DNA of 64,000 nucleotides from Paractinoplanes deccanensis. Its GTDB lineage: Bacteria; Actinomycetota; Actinomycetes; Mycobacteriales; Micromonosporaceae. Shown piece after piece: positions 50,895 through 59,303 of the stretch. Position numbers and translations under genes: made by a program. The stretch is taken from the NCBI RefSeq assembly GCF_016862115.1, contig NZ_BOMI01000006.1:32285-96284 (forward strand). Reading direction: 5' to 3'. Below the pieces are notes generated by a model. The model was not told the DNA's origin. It did not search any database and saw only the letters and a program-made list of their open reading frames with translations. Position 1 is the first letter of the stretch. Every line of letters starts with the position of its first letter.

Positions 50895-51440
50895 ATGCGA
50901 CTCCGACAGGGACCACCGGGACGGGTCGAGCCACCGAACGCCGACGACGCCGCGGCCTGGGTGGCCGGCGCCGTGCCGGACGGCTGGTTCACCGAACGGC
51001 CCGAGGTCGTCACCGACCGCGACGAGATCATCATCTGGGGCCGGGTGGCCGCGCCCGACCTGGGCGACGGCGCCACCGACGCCGACCGGGCGGCCGCACA
51101 GGCCGGCCGCATCAACCAGTTCCGCGAGGACACCCGCGCCGACCGGATCCGGGTCGCCCGCCAGGTCGAGCACCGCTACCAGCGCAAGGTCGCCTGGGGC
51201 GTGCGCTGCGGCGACACCAACGAGCTGTTCACCCACCTGGCCGCGCCGGTGATGACCCGGCTGCGCCAGCCCGAGCGGCAGATCCTCGACACGCTGGTCG
51301 ACGCCGGCGTGGCGCGCTCCCGCTCCGAGGCGCTGGCCTGGTGCGTGAAGCTCGTCGGCCAGCACACCGAGGAGTGGCTGTCCGACCTGCGCACCGCCAT
51401 GAGCAAGGTCGACGATCTGCGGAAGCAGGGCCCTTTATAG
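50895..51440 (+). CDS. Uncharacterised protein with ribbon-helix-helix-like C-terminus
   Basis: A 181-residue soluble protein, unassigned. The N-terminal half has DAAAWVAGAVPDGWF; the C-terminal part (about 125-180; MTRLRQPERQILDTLVDAGVARSRSEALAWCVKLVG) resembles the ribbon-helix-helix fold of antitoxins and small regulators. The ATG has GGGGAGG 6 nt upstream, and an AT-rich stretch with TGTAA repeats (about 50850-50872) holds a likely -10 TAATCT. It is followed after one base by a HipA-like kinase gene, so a regulatory role for that module is plausible. Confidence 0.65.
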   Translation: MRLRQGPPGRVEPPNADDAAAWVAGAVPDGWFTERPEVVTDRDEIIIWGRVAAPDLGDGATDADRAAAQAGRINQFREDTRADRIRVARQVEHRYQRKVAWGVRCGDTNELFTHLAAPVMTRLRQPERQILDTLVDAGVARSRSEALAWCVKLVGQHTEEWLSDLRTAMSKVDDLRKQGPL

Positions 51441-51441
51441 A

Positions 51442-52173
51442 GTGATCCACGTGCTTCGTGAGGTCACCGCCATCCGCTACGTCACACCGCTGCGTGAGGG
51501 CGGATCCCTGCCCGGCGTCGTGGAGGCCGACGACCTCGGCACGTACGTGGTCAAGTTCCGCGGCGCCGGCCAGGGCCCCAAGGCGCTCGTCGCCGAGGTC
51601 ATCTCGGGCGAGCTGGCGCGGCGGCTCGGGCTGCCCGTGCCCGACCTCGCGGTCGTCGAGCTCGACCCGGTCGTGGCGCGGGCCGAGCCCGACGAGGAGG
51701 TCCAGGAGCTGATCAAGGCCAGCGCCGGCGCCAACCTGGGCATGGACTTCCTGCCGGGCGCCCTCGGCTACGACCCGGTGGCCCACCACGTCGAGGCCGG
51801 GCTCGCCTCGCGGGTGCTCACCTTCGACGCCTTCGTCGAGAACGTCGACCGCAGCTGGCGCAACCCCAACCTGCTGGTCTGGCACGGCGCCCTGTGGATG
51901 ATCGACCACGGCGCGACGCTCTACTTCCATCACAATTGGCAGCGCGCCTCCGCGGTGGTGCACCGGCCGTACAAGTGGGACGACCACGTCCTCAAGCCGT
52001 ACGCGACGGCGCTGGCCACCGAGGGCCCGGCGCTCGCCGCCCGGCTCACGCCCGAGCTGATCGCCGAGGCGGTCGCGCTGGTGCCCGACGAGTGGCTCGA
52101 CGACGGCGACAAGGACGCGTACATATCGCACCTGTCCGCCCGCGCCGCCCAGCCGGAGGCGTGGCTGCCATGA
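51442..52173 (+). CDS. HipA-like kinase (HipA_2 family)
   Basis: A 243-residue protein of the HipA_2 group related to the persistence kinase HipA. The kinase-like signature FVENVDRSWRNPNLLVWHGALWMIDHGATLYFHHNW (about 132-167) contains the catalytic Asp (ENVDR) and metal-binding Asp (MIDHG). A DUF3037 gene follows by ATGA overlap, a known pairing. The start is GTG 51442, one base after the previous stop, or GTG 51451. The target of any kinase activity is unknown. Confidence 0.82.
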   Translation: MIHVLREVTAIRYVTPLREGGSLPGVVEADDLGTYVVKFRGAGQGPKALVAEVISGELARRLGLPVPDLAVVELDPVVARAEPDEEVQELIKASAGANLGMDFLPGALGYDPVAHHVEAGLASRVLTFDAFVENVDRSWRNPNLLVWHGALWMIDHGATLYFHHNWQRASAVVHRPYKWDDHVLKPYATALATEGPALAARLTPELIAEAVALVPDEWLDDGDKDAYISHLSARAAQPEAWLP

Positions 52174-52538
52174 GGATCCCCTACGAGTACGCCGTCATCC
52201 AGGCCGTCCCGCGCGTCGAGCGCGGCGAGCTGATCAACGTGGGCGTGGTGCTCTACTGCCAGCGCCGCGACTTCCTCGAGGCCCGCACCCACCTGCACGA
52301 CGAGCGCCTGCGCGCCCTCGACCCGGCCGCCGACGTCAAGGCGATCCGCGAGGCCCTCACCTCGTGGGAGGCCACCTGCACGGGCGCCGGCGCCGCCGCG
52401 GGCATGAGCCAGGGCGAGCGCTTCCGCTGGCTGGTCGCCCCGCGCAGCACGATCCTGCGCGCCGGCCCCGTGCACATGGGCCTCGCCACCGACCCGGCCG
52501 AGGAACTCGAGCGCCTGGTCACCCTCCTGGTGCGCTGA
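52170..52538 (+). CDS. DUF3037 domain protein
   Basis: A 122-residue protein matching DUF3037 over its length: YEYAVIQAVPRVERGELINVGVVLYC and DERLRALDP (about 4-51), and FRWLVAPRSTILRAGPVHMGLATDPAEELERL. The ATG overlaps the HipA-like kinase stop as ATGA. The DUF3037/HipA_2 pair occurs together across bacteria; its job is not established. Confidence 0.88.
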   Translation: MRIPYEYAVIQAVPRVERGELINVGVVLYCQRRDFLEARTHLHDERLRALDPAADVKAIREALTSWEATCTGAGAAAGMSQGERFRWLVAPRSTILRAGPVHMGLATDPAEELERLVTLLVR

Positions 52539-52565
52539 CGCGCCGAGACCCACTGGCCCGCGGCG

Positions 52566-52976
52566 TCAGTCCTTGGCCGGGTCGAGCTTGATCGACAAGC
52601 TGTTGACGCAGTGCCGGGTGTTCTTCGCGGTCATGTGCTCGCCGCGAAAGACGTGGCCCAGGTGGGAGTCGCAGCGGGCGCAGCGGATCTCCGTGCGGAC
52701 CATGCCGTGGCTGTAGTCCTCGATCTCCTTGATGGCGCCGGGGATGGCGTCGTCGAACGAGGGCCAGCCGCAGTGCGAGTCGAACTTGTCGGTGCTGGGG
52801 TAGAGCGCGGCGCCACAGGCGCGGCAGTTGTAGACGCCCTCGGTCTTGGTGTCGACGTACTCGCCGGACCAGGGCGCCTCGGTGCCCGCCTGGCGAAGCA
52901 CCCGGAACTCGTCTGGCGAGAGGCGGACCCGCCACTCTTCCTCGGTGGTGGGCAGGGTGGTCTCGTTCGTTGCCAT
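52566..52976 (-). CDS. msrB: Peptide-methionine (R)-S-oxide reductase
   Basis: A 136-residue MsrB enzyme that repairs methionine-R-sulfoxide in proteins. Two CxxC zinc pairs (NCRACGAALY and IRCARCDSH), the HCGWPSFDD substrate motif and the catalytic Cys in TRHCVNSLSI are intact. Length is usual for stand-alone MsrB. No msrA is adjacent. Confidence 0.95.
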   Translation of the reverse strand: MATNETTLPTTEEEWRVRLSPDEFRVLRQAGTEAPWSGEYVDTKTEGVYNCRACGAALYPSTDKFDSHCGWPSFDDAIPGAIKEIEDYSHGMVRTEIRCARCDSHLGHVFRGEHMTAKNTRHCVNSLSIKLDPAKD

Positions 52977-53038
52977 GCTTCAACGGTACGACGCACCGGA
53001 GGTGCGGCCCGGCCTCTCGGCACCCCCGTTGAACCAGC

Positions 53039-53521
53039 ATGGACGATGCATCGGCGGCCATGTTCCGGCCCACCTGGCAGCAGGCCCTCGGGCGAGGGCT
53101 CTTTCTCGGATCGATCGCGAACGTCGGCGTCCTGCTCGCCGTCGCGATCGCCACCTGGGCCGATGCCATGTCGCCGCCGGGCGCGGGGTGGGCCGTCGTG
53201 GCGGTCGGGCCGGCCGTCGCCGGTGCGCTGGTGGGGCTCGCGGCCCGGGCGCGCACGGGTACGCAGATCAGCGCGGGCGGCATCCGGACGGTCTCCGTTT
53301 TCGCGGACGGCGTAGCCCCGTGGGACGAGGTGGCCGACGTGCGGGCCGAGCGGCGCGGGGCGCGCATGGTGGTGTCGGTCTATCTGCACTCCGGGGACAG
53401 CGTGCGGCTCCGGGCCCCGTACAGCGGTGAGCTCTTCGCCGCGGACCCCAAATTCGAGGGCAAAATGTTCGCTTTGTCCCATCTGTGGCGGAGTCACCGT
53501 TTCGGTGGTCTTCCGGGATGA
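53039..53521 (+). CDS. Membrane protein with PH-like domain
   Basis: A 160-residue protein with two transmembrane helices (about 20-43, GLFLGSIANVGVLLAVAIATW; and 50-70, GWAVVAVGPAVAGALVGLAA) followed by a bacterial PH-like domain (about 75-150; TGTQISAGGIRTVSVFADGVAPWDEVADVRAE). Such small proteins are common in actinomycetes; the role is unknown. It has no operon partner. Confidence 0.75.
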   Translation: MDDASAAMFRPTWQQALGRGLFLGSIANVGVLLAVAIATWADAMSPPGAGWAVVAVGPAVAGALVGLAARARTGTQISAGGIRTVSVFADGVAPWDEVADVRAERRGARMVVSVYLHSGDSVRLRAPYSGELFAADPKFEGKMFALSHLWRSHRFGGLPG

Positions 53522-53617
53522 TGACCCGCCGGGGGCGGTTAAGGGGTAAATCGGGCATTTGCCGCTAAGCTCCCCTCTCGGACCGTGAACCATCGCCACA
53601 GAACGGATTAACTCCTC

Positions 53618-54124
53618 ATGAGCTCACTTCGCCGGATCGTCGCCGTCGGACTGCCCACCGCCGGCCTCACCGTCGCCGCCGCGCTGACTCTCGCCGGCTC
53701 GCCGGCCGCGGCCACCGCCGACCAGGCCGCGCGCCCGATGACGGCCGCCACCACGACCGACCCGGCCCGCCCGGGCGGCGCCGCCGGCTACGGCACCGAG
53801 GCTCCGGCCACCACCACCGACAACGAGGGCCCGACCCGCGGCCAGCCCGGCTACGGCACCCCGAGCCCGACCACCGCGGCGCCCAGCTCGCCCGCCCCGA
53901 GCACCCCGGCCACCACCACGCCGACCGCCAACACCGACACCGTGCCGGCCGAGGCCCCGAGCGGCGCCGCTCCGGCGACCACCGCCCCGGGTGGCGGCGT
54001 CAGCGCCGGCGGTGCCCTGCCGGTGACCGGCGCCCCGATGAGCACCCTGGTCGCCATCGGGGGCCTGCTCGTCGCCGGCGGCGTGGCCTCGGTCTGGTAC
54101 ACCCGGCGCCGCCGCGGCGCCTGA
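53618..54124 (+). CDS. LPVTG cell-wall-anchored Ala/Thr/Pro-rich protein
   Basis: A 168-residue surface protein. It starts with a signal peptide (RRIVAVGLPTAGLTVAAAL, cleaved near SPAAATA), continues as a Thr/Pro/Ala-rich, probably glycosylated stalk (about 35-125) and ends with the sortase signal ALPVTGAP, a hydrophobic helix (MSTLVAIGGLLVAGGVASVWY) and TRRRRGA. A sortase should attach it to peptidoglycan; none is in the window. It is probably only a spacer or adhesin stalk. Confidence 0.85.
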   Translation: MSSLRRIVAVGLPTAGLTVAAALTLAGSPAAATADQAARPMTAATTTDPARPGGAAGYGTEAPATTTDNEGPTRGQPGYGTPSPTTAAPSSPAPSTPATTTPTANTDTVPAEAPSGAAPATTAPGGGVSAGGALPVTGAPMSTLVAIGGLLVAGGVASVWYTRRRRGA

Positions 54125-54138
54125 CCCTCCGCAGCACT

Positions 54139-54172
54139 CGAAGGCCGCCCGGCGTCCACCGGGCGGCCTTCG
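54139..54172. terminator. Hairpin terminator between convergent genes
   Basis: CGAAGGCCGCCCGG (54139-54152) pairs perfectly with 54159-54172 over 14 bp with a 6-nt loop. It lies 14 bp after the LPVTG gene stop and 5 bp from the haloperoxidase stop, so it can end transcripts from both sides. There is no T-run. Confidence 0.7.
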
Positions 54173-54177
54173 GCGTC

Positions 54178-55452
54178 TCAGCGGCGCGGCTGGAACGCCT
54201 CCGCGAGCACCTCGCGGGTGACCGCGGCGCCGAGCCGGTCACCCTGCACGGCCGCGCCCCGGTAGTGCACGCCGGCCCAGACCCGCGCCTGGATCAGCTC
54301 CGCCCGCGCCGCCGACAGGCTGTCGAAGTGCCGCGTGGTGCCGGACGCCGCGCTGTACGCGGAGAACGACAGGCGGTCGCGGCCGAAGTACTTCCCCAGC
54401 GCCGTCATGATCGCCGAGGTGTAGCAGGCGTGCCCCGAGGGCCACTCCGGCGACGGCGCGGTCACGCGCAGCGGCGTCCAGGCCGGGTCGGCGGCGGTCG
54501 CCGGGTTGCCGTCGGTGTCCGCCAGCGGGATGGCGGTCACCGGCCGCCAGAAGCTCCACTGCCGCTTCTGCTGGTAGCAGGAGATCATCGTGTCGGCGGT
54601 GGCGATGTCGACCATCGCCAGCATGCGCGCCGTCTCGAGCTGGCTCAGCCGGTGGTCGGCGGCGAGGCCGCGCTTGATGTACCACTCCACCTGGCGGTAG
54701 TCGTCCCACCAGGTCGCCGACTCGGTCTGGTCCGGCGTCCGGGTGGTGCTGGCCGCCGAGCCGAGGGACTTGACCTCGTTCAGCTGCCGCGCGTAGGCCG
54801 CACTCGTCAGGGCCGGCGGCCCGGCCACGCGGTGGTCGGCGGGATCGTCGACGACGAACGGCTTCAGGTACGGGTACCAGCCGCCGGCCTGGACGAAGTT
54901 CGGCGGGGTCAGGCGGTACTGGCCGGGCTCGGTGCCGACCGGCCAGGTGGCGGCCGGGTCGGCGACGTCGTTCTGCCGCGCCGCGATCATCGCCGCGGCC
55001 GCCGCCTCGCCGACGGCGATCCCGTTCGCCTTCGCCGGGCCGTCGGCGATCGCCGCGAGCGCCTCGTCGTACTGCGCCCGCAGCGCTTCGGCCTGGGCCG
55101 GGAAGAGCGAGAGAAGCACCTGGTACGCCGCCGCGGCCACGGCCGCGGGCGTGGAGTCACCGCGGTGGGCGGGCGGAGCGGCCAGATACGGCTCGTACGG
55201 GGTGCCGGCGATCGCGTTGACCGCGTCGTAGACGGCGCCCTGCACCATGGCGAAGCTGCGGACCCCGGCGGTCGGCGACTGCCGGGCGACCTCGTAGATG
55301 GCGGTCTGGGCGTGGATGTTCCAGGCGAGCACGGCGTTCGGCCGGGCCACCGCCGGCTGCGCGGGCGCGGCGCCGGGCGTCAGGACGGTCAGGCCGAGCA
55401 CGGCCGCGACCGCCGTACCGAGAAGTCTCTTGAAGCGAACACGATGGGCCAT
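54178..55452 (-). CDS. Exported vanadium-haloperoxidase/PAP2-like enzyme
   Basis: A 424-residue exported PAP2-superfamily protein. A signal peptide (LLGTAVAAVLGLTVLTPGAAPA) precedes an all-helical domain with the three phosphate/vanadate motifs: K-x6-R-P (KRQWSFWRP, about 306-314), PEWPSGHACY (about 345-354) and RVWAGVHYR (about 396-404). It could be a vanadium-dependent haloperoxidase or an acid phosphatase; halide specificity cannot be told. The ATG at 55452 has a GGGGGA 8 nt upstream. Confidence 0.87.
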   Translation of the reverse strand: MAHRVRFKRLLGTAVAAVLGLTVLTPGAAPAQPAVARPNAVLAWNIHAQTAIYEVARQSPTAGVRSFAMVQGAVYDAVNAIAGTPYEPYLAAPPAHRGDSTPAAVAAAAYQVLLSLFPAQAEALRAQYDEALAAIADGPAKANGIAVGEAAAAAMIAARQNDVADPAATWPVGTEPGQYRLTPPNFVQAGGWYPYLKPFVVDDPADHRVAGPPALTSAAYARQLNEVKSLGSAASTTRTPDQTESATWWDDYRQVEWYIKRGLAADHRLSQLETARMLAMVDIATADTMISCYQQKRQWSFWRPVTAIPLADTDGNPATAADPAWTPLRVTAPSPEWPSGHACYTSAIMTALGKYFGRDRLSFSAYSAASGTTRHFDSLSAARAELIQARVWAGVHYRGAAVQGDRLGAAVTREVLAEAFQPRR

Positions 55453-55588
55453 CGGATTCCCCCGTCGGCTGGATCGAGTGCGGTGCACAATGGACACCAG
55501 CATCGAGACGAACCAATATCACCTCAAGCCTGTGGCGGAAGGACGTCAGGTTCCGAGGGGAAAATGGCAGTCGGCCTCCCCGGGGGCT

Positions 55589-55594
55589 TAGGGT
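55589..55594 (+). promoter_or_regulatory. -10 hexamer TAGGGT, leaderless start of the polymerase gene
   Basis: TAGGGT ends 7 nt before the ATG at 55602. An upstream in-frame GTG at 55596 is only 1 nt after the hexamer and so is unlikely. Confidence 0.5.
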
Positions 55595-55601
55595 CGTGGG
55601 T

Positions 55602-56630
55602 ATGCCGAAAGCCGCAGCGGAAGAGCACGAGATCGCCGGCCACACGGTGCGGCTGAGCAGCCCCGACAGGGTGATGTTCCCGCACAGGGGATACACCAAG
55701 CGCGACGTCTTCGAGTACTACGTCGCGGTCGGCGACGGCATCATGCGCGCGCTCGGGCAGCGCCCCACGACCTTGCAGCGCTTCCCCGACGGCATCGAGG
55801 GCGAGATGTTCTTCCAGAAGCGCATCCCGGCACGCGGTGTGCCCGACTGGATCACGACGGCGACGATCAAGTTCCCCAGCATGCGTACGGCGGAAGAGCT
55901 GTGCCCCGCCGACCTCGCCCACGTGGCCTGGGCGGCTCAGATGGGCACCGTCGTGTTCCACCCGTGGCCGGTGCGAGCCGCCGCCCCCGATCAGCCCGAC
56001 GAGCTGCGCATCGACCTCGACCCCCAGCCCGGCACCGACTTCGGCGACGTGGTCACCGCCGCCGGGGTGATCCGCGAGGTGCTCGACGACCTCGGCTGGG
56101 CCGGCTTCCCCAAGACCTCCGGCGGCCGCGGCGTCCACGTGTACGTCCGCATAGCCCCCCGCTGGGACTTCGTGCAGGTGCGCCGCGCCGCGATCGCGCT
56201 GGCCCGCGAGGTGGAGCGCCGCCGCCCCGACGCCATCACGACGGCCTGGTGGAAGGAGGAGCGCGGCGAGCGCGTCTTCATCGACTACAACCAGATGGCC
56301 CGCGACCGCACGATCGCCTGCGCCTACTCCCTGCGCGCCAACGCCCGCGCCACCGCCTCCACCCCCGTCACCTGGGACGAGCTGCCCGACGTCGAGCCCG
56401 ACGACTTCGACCTGCGCACCGTGCCCAAGCGCCTCGCCGAGCTCGGCGACCCGCACGCCGCCATCGACGACGTGGCCCACGACATCACCCCGCTGCTGGA
56501 GTGGTCGGCCCGCGACGAGAAGGACGGCCTGGGCGACCTCCCCTACCCACCCGACCACCCGAAGATGCCCGGCGAGCCCCCTCGCGTGCAGCCCAGCAAG
56601 ATGAACCACGCCAACTGGGAGAACAAGTAA
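55602..56630 (+). CDS. LigD-type DNA polymerase/primase (AEP) domain protein
   Basis: A 342-residue stand-alone LigD polymerase domain of the archaeo-eukaryotic primase family, the enzyme that fills ends in bacterial non-homologous end joining. The catalytic D-x-D is in LRIDLDPQPGTDF (about 135-147), followed by KTSGGRGVHVYV (about 169-180) and ACAYSLRANARA near the end. No ligase or nuclease domain is fused; the separate LigC gene at 49732 could supply sealing. The stop codon TAA is followed directly by an HTH gene in another frame. Confidence 0.9.
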   Translation: MPKAAAEEHEIAGHTVRLSSPDRVMFPHRGYTKRDVFEYYVAVGDGIMRALGQRPTTLQRFPDGIEGEMFFQKRIPARGVPDWITTATIKFPSMRTAEELCPADLAHVAWAAQMGTVVFHPWPVRAAAPDQPDELRIDLDPQPGTDFGDVVTAAGVIREVLDDLGWAGFPKTSGGRGVHVYVRIAPRWDFVQVRRAAIALAREVERRRPDAITTAWWKEERGERVFIDYNQMARDRTIACAYSLRANARATASTPVTWDELPDVEPDDFDLRTVPKRLAELGDPHAAIDDVAHDITPLLEWSARDEKDGLGDLPYPPDHPKMPGEPPRVQPSKMNHANWENK

Positions 56631-57142
56631 CGAAGGCACCCGCCGCCACGGCCATCAATGCCGCCACGCGGGAGCGCGGCCCCTCCACGGCCACCCGGCT
56701 GGCGGAGCAGCTCGGCCAGTCCAGCGGCGCGACCAGCTATCACCTTCGGCAGCTCGCGGCCTACGGCTTCGTGGTCGAGGACGCGGACCGCGCCGGCGGC
56801 GGCCGGGAGCGCTGGTGGCGAGCCGCCCACGCGCGCACGGTGCTGAGCCCGGACCAGAGCCGCGAGAGCTGGGAGGTGGCCGAGGGCTACCTGCGGGCGG
56901 TGGCCCACGCCAACTTCCAGCGCACCGAGGCGGCCATCGCCAACCTGCCGGCCGTGCCGCGGGAGTGGCAGGACACGCTCTTGCTCAGCACCGACATCCT
57001 GCGGCTCGACCCCGAGCGGGCCGCCGAGCTCAGCGCCCGGCTCAAGGCGCTGGTCCAGGAGTTCGCCGTCGAGACGCCCGGCGCTTCGGGGCGGGTCGCC
57101 GTCCAGTGGCAGCTGCTCCCGCTGGCCGGGGACGAGCAGTGA
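56630..57142 (+). CDS. Winged-helix (ArsR-like) regulator without a canonical start codon
   Basis: About 170 codons encode an HTH regulator of the ArsR/HTH_20 kind: RERGPSTATRLAEQLGQSSGATSYHLRQLAAYGFV (about 15-49), then a helical C-terminal domain. The N-terminal helix normally seen before this HTH (ALAHPxRLxIL) is shortened or missing, and no ATG, GTG or TTG exists in frame between the polymerase stop and the HTH; an ACG at 56630 and CTG at 56615 are the only near-starts. It may use a rare start, be fused by frameshift, or be decaying. Its stop overlaps the MFS gene as GTGA. Confidence 0.65.
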   Translation, partial: TKAPAATAINAATRERGPSTATRLAEQLGQSSGATSYHLRQLAAYGFVVEDADRAGGGRERWWRAAHARTVLSPDQSRESWEVAEGYLRAVAHANFQRTEAAIANLPAVPREWQDTLLLSTDILRLDPERAAELSARLKALVQEFAVETPGASGRVAVQWQLLPLAGDEQ

Positions 57143-58443
57143 TACGCCGGCCGCTGGCGAGCCTGCTGGCCGCCGAGTCGGTGTCGCTGGCCGGCAGCCA
57201 CATCTCCAGCGTCGCGGTGCCGTGGCTGGTGCTGACCACGACCGGGTCGGCGACCCGCGTGGGGCTGGTCGCGCTCGCGCAGGCGCTGCCGTTCGTGCTG
57301 GCGGGGATGCTCGGCGGCCCGCTGGTCGACCGGCTCGGCGCCCGCCGGGTGGCGATCGGCGCGGACGCGGCCGGCGCGGTCGTCGTCGGGCTCGTCCCGC
57401 TGCTGCACGCGGGCGGCCTGCTGTCGTTCGGCTCGCTGGTGGCGGTCGTCGCGGTGGCGGGAGCCTTCGGCGGCGCCACGAACACGGCCAAGCGGGCCCT
57501 GCTCCCGCAGGTCGCCGGGGACACGCCGATGGCGCGGGCGACCGCCCTCTTCGACGGCATCGGCCGGGCGGCCATCCTGGCCGGGCTGCCACTCGGCGGC
57601 GTCCTGGTCGCGGCCCTGGGCCCGATCGCCGTCCTCGCGATCGACGCGCTGTCCTTCGCCATCTGCGCGGCGGTCGTCGCCACCGGCACACGAACCGAGG
57701 CCATCCCAGCGGCAGTCATCGCCACCGGCACACGAACCGAGGCCATCCCAGCGGCAGTCATCGCCACCGGCACACGAACCGAGGCGAGCGGCACGCGGCC
57801 CGAAGGTGCCGCGCGCGAACAGGGCAGCTACCTGGCCGACCTCGGCGCCGGGTTCGCGTTCCTGCGCCGGGACACGCTCTTCGCGACCATCGTGGGCGTC
57901 CTGTTCTTCACCAACCTGGTCGATCAGGCGTACAGCACGGTCTTCGTCCCGCTCTGGATCGCCGGGACCGGCGCCGGACCGGCCGCCCTCGGCCTGCTGG
58001 GCGGGGTCTTCGGCCTCGGCGCCGTGCTCGGGTCCTTCCTCTACGCGGCCGTGGCGACCCGGCTGCCCCGCGTGCCCACCTTCGCGGTCTGCTTCCTGAT
58101 CGCCGGATCGCCGCGGATGTTCGCCCTCGCCGCCACCGGCGACCTGTGGCCGGTGCTCACGGTGGCCTTCGGCGCCGGCCTCGCCGTCGCGGCGGTCAAC
58201 CCGATCCTGATGGCCGTGGGCTACGAGCGCGTCCCCGCATCCCTGCGCGGGCGCGTCCTCGGCGTGGCCACCGCGATCGGCTTCGCCGGGGTGCCGCTCG
58301 GCGGCCTGCTGGGCGGCCTGGCCGCCGATCAGGTGGGATTACGCGCCACCCTGATCCTCGCGGGCGCCGTCTACCTGGCCGTCACGCTCGTCCCCTTCAC
58401 CATGAAGAGACAAATACCCGACACAAGCTTGATGCCCGGCTAG
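57139..58443 (+). CDS. MFS transporter (MFS_3/antibiotic-efflux type)
   Basis: A 434-residue major facilitator with about 11-12 transmembrane helices. The loop after the second helix is GPLVDRLGARRVAIG, the MFS signature. Between the two six-helix bundles (about residues 181-216) lies a cytoplasmic loop made of 14-residue repeats (ATGTRTEAIPAAVI). The GTG overlaps the HTH gene stop, so the regulator and pump form one unit; many such pairs control export of toxic compounds. The substrate is unknown. Confidence 0.86.
   Translation: MIRRPLASLLAAESVSLAGSHISSVAVPWLVLTTTGSATRVGLVALAQALPFVLAGMLGGPLVDRLGARRVAIGADAAGAVVVGLVPLLHAGGLLSFGSLVAVVAVAGAFGGATNTAKRALLPQVAGDTPMARATALFDGIGRAAILAGLPLGGVLVAALGPIAVLAIDALSFAICAAVVATGTRTEAIPAAVIATGTRTEAIPAAVIATGTRTEASGTRPEGAAREQGSYLADLGAGFAFLRRDTLFATIVGVLFFTNLVDQAYSTVFVPLWIAGTGAGPAALGLLGGVFGLGAVLGSFLYAAVATRLPRVPTFAVCFLIAGSPRMFALAATGDLWPVLTVAFGAGLAVAAVNPILMAVGYERVPASLRGRVLGVATAIGFAGVPLGGLLGGLAADQVGLRATLILAGAVYLAVTLVPFTMKRQIPDTSLMPG
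57679..57785 (+). repeat. 42-bp tandem repeat inside the MFS gene
   Basis: Two identical 42-bp units (57679-57720, 57721-57762) and a 23-bp partial third, encoding 14-residue repeats in the central cytoplasmic loop of the transporter. The unit length keeps the frame. Confidence 0.92.
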
Positions 58444-58531
58444 GCGGTTTTCACCCGCATATCCCCTGGTTCATCCGCATCCGGTGCCCGCACACTGGCC
58501 TTTCACGTCCGGCAACTCCAGGGGGTACGCC

Positions 58532-58669
58532 ATGTCGTTCCGCCAGAAGTCCAGGCGCGCCACTCGACCCGTCCGTCATGAAGGCGCACGCACCGCCCGG
58601 CTGATGATCGGTCTCTTCCTCGTCCTCGGCACCCTGTTCCTCGCCGCCTACACCGCCGCCACCAGCTAG
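58532..58669 (+). CDS. 45-residue single-pass membrane micro-protein
   Basis: A 45-residue protein with a basic N-terminus (SFRQKSRRATRPVRHEGARTARL) and one transmembrane helix (LMIGLFLVLGTLFLAAYTAA). The ATG is backed by GGGGG 7 nt upstream. Small membrane proteins of this shape are common in actinomycetes and unnamed. Its TAG is shared as CTAG with the convergent glycosyltransferase gene. Confidence 0.6.
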   Translation: MSFRQKSRRATRPVRHEGARTARLMIGLFLVLGTLFLAAYTAATS

Positions 58670-59295
58670 AAGCGCAGCAGCGAGCGGTAGACCCGCAGCG
58701 CGTCGCCGACCGCGCCGAAGTGGGAGGAGGCGTTGCCGTCCAGGTACGTCGTGGCGATCTCCACCTGCGTGTACGGGTGGCCCTCGCGCGCCGCGGCCAT
58801 CAGCGCGTTCATCTCGTACTCGAAACGGTCGCCGGGGATGGTGAGCAGCCACGGGATCAGCTCGGCCGGGTAGCCGCGCAGGCCGGTCTGGGTGTCGCGC
58901 ACCGACCGGCCCGTGGTGGCCCGGAACAGCAGCCGGGTCAGCGCGTTGCCGACCTGGCTGCGCCACGGCATGTGCCGCACCCGCCGCACGCCCAGCACCG
59001 TGTGGCCGGTCTCGCGGACCCGATCGGCCACCGCCATGATGTCCGCGACGTCGTGCTGCCCGTCCGCGTCCGCGCACACGACGTCCTCACCCGGATACGT
59101 CCCGGCGATGTGCCGCAGGCCGGTGCGCAGGGCGGCGCCCTTGCCGAGGTTCTGCGCGTGCCGCAGCACCGTGCAGGGCAGCCCGCCGACCGGCGGCGTG
59201 CTGCCGTCGTCGACCACCACGACGGGGCAGTCGACCCGCGACACCAGCAGGGGCAGATGCGACGAAGGCTGATAGACCGGCAGGAGCAGCACCAT
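58666..59295 (-). CDS. Family 2 glycosyltransferase (polyprenyl-phosphate sugar transferase-like)
   Basis: A 209-residue GT2 protein of the DPM1-like kind. The N-terminal VLLLPVYQP, VVVVDDGSTPP, NLGKGAALRTGL (about 48-59) and the D-x-D DADGQHD (about 75-81) motifs are present; there are no C-terminal transmembrane helices, so it should be peripheral. DTQTGLRGYP is also typical. It probably moves a sugar from a nucleotide donor onto a lipid carrier. The ATG at 59295 begins the fold. Confidence 0.85.
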   Translation of the reverse strand: MVLLLPVYQPSSHLPLLVSRVDCPVVVVDDGSTPPVGGLPCTVLRHAQNLGKGAALRTGLRHIAGTYPGEDVVCADADGQHDVADIMAVADRVRETGHTVLGVRRVRHMPWRSQVGNALTRLLFRATTGRSVRDTQTGLRGYPAELIPWLLTIPGDRFEYEMNALMAAAREGHPYTQVEIATTYLDGNASSHFGAVGDALRVYRSLLRF

Positions 59296-59303
59296 GCCGG
59301 GTG

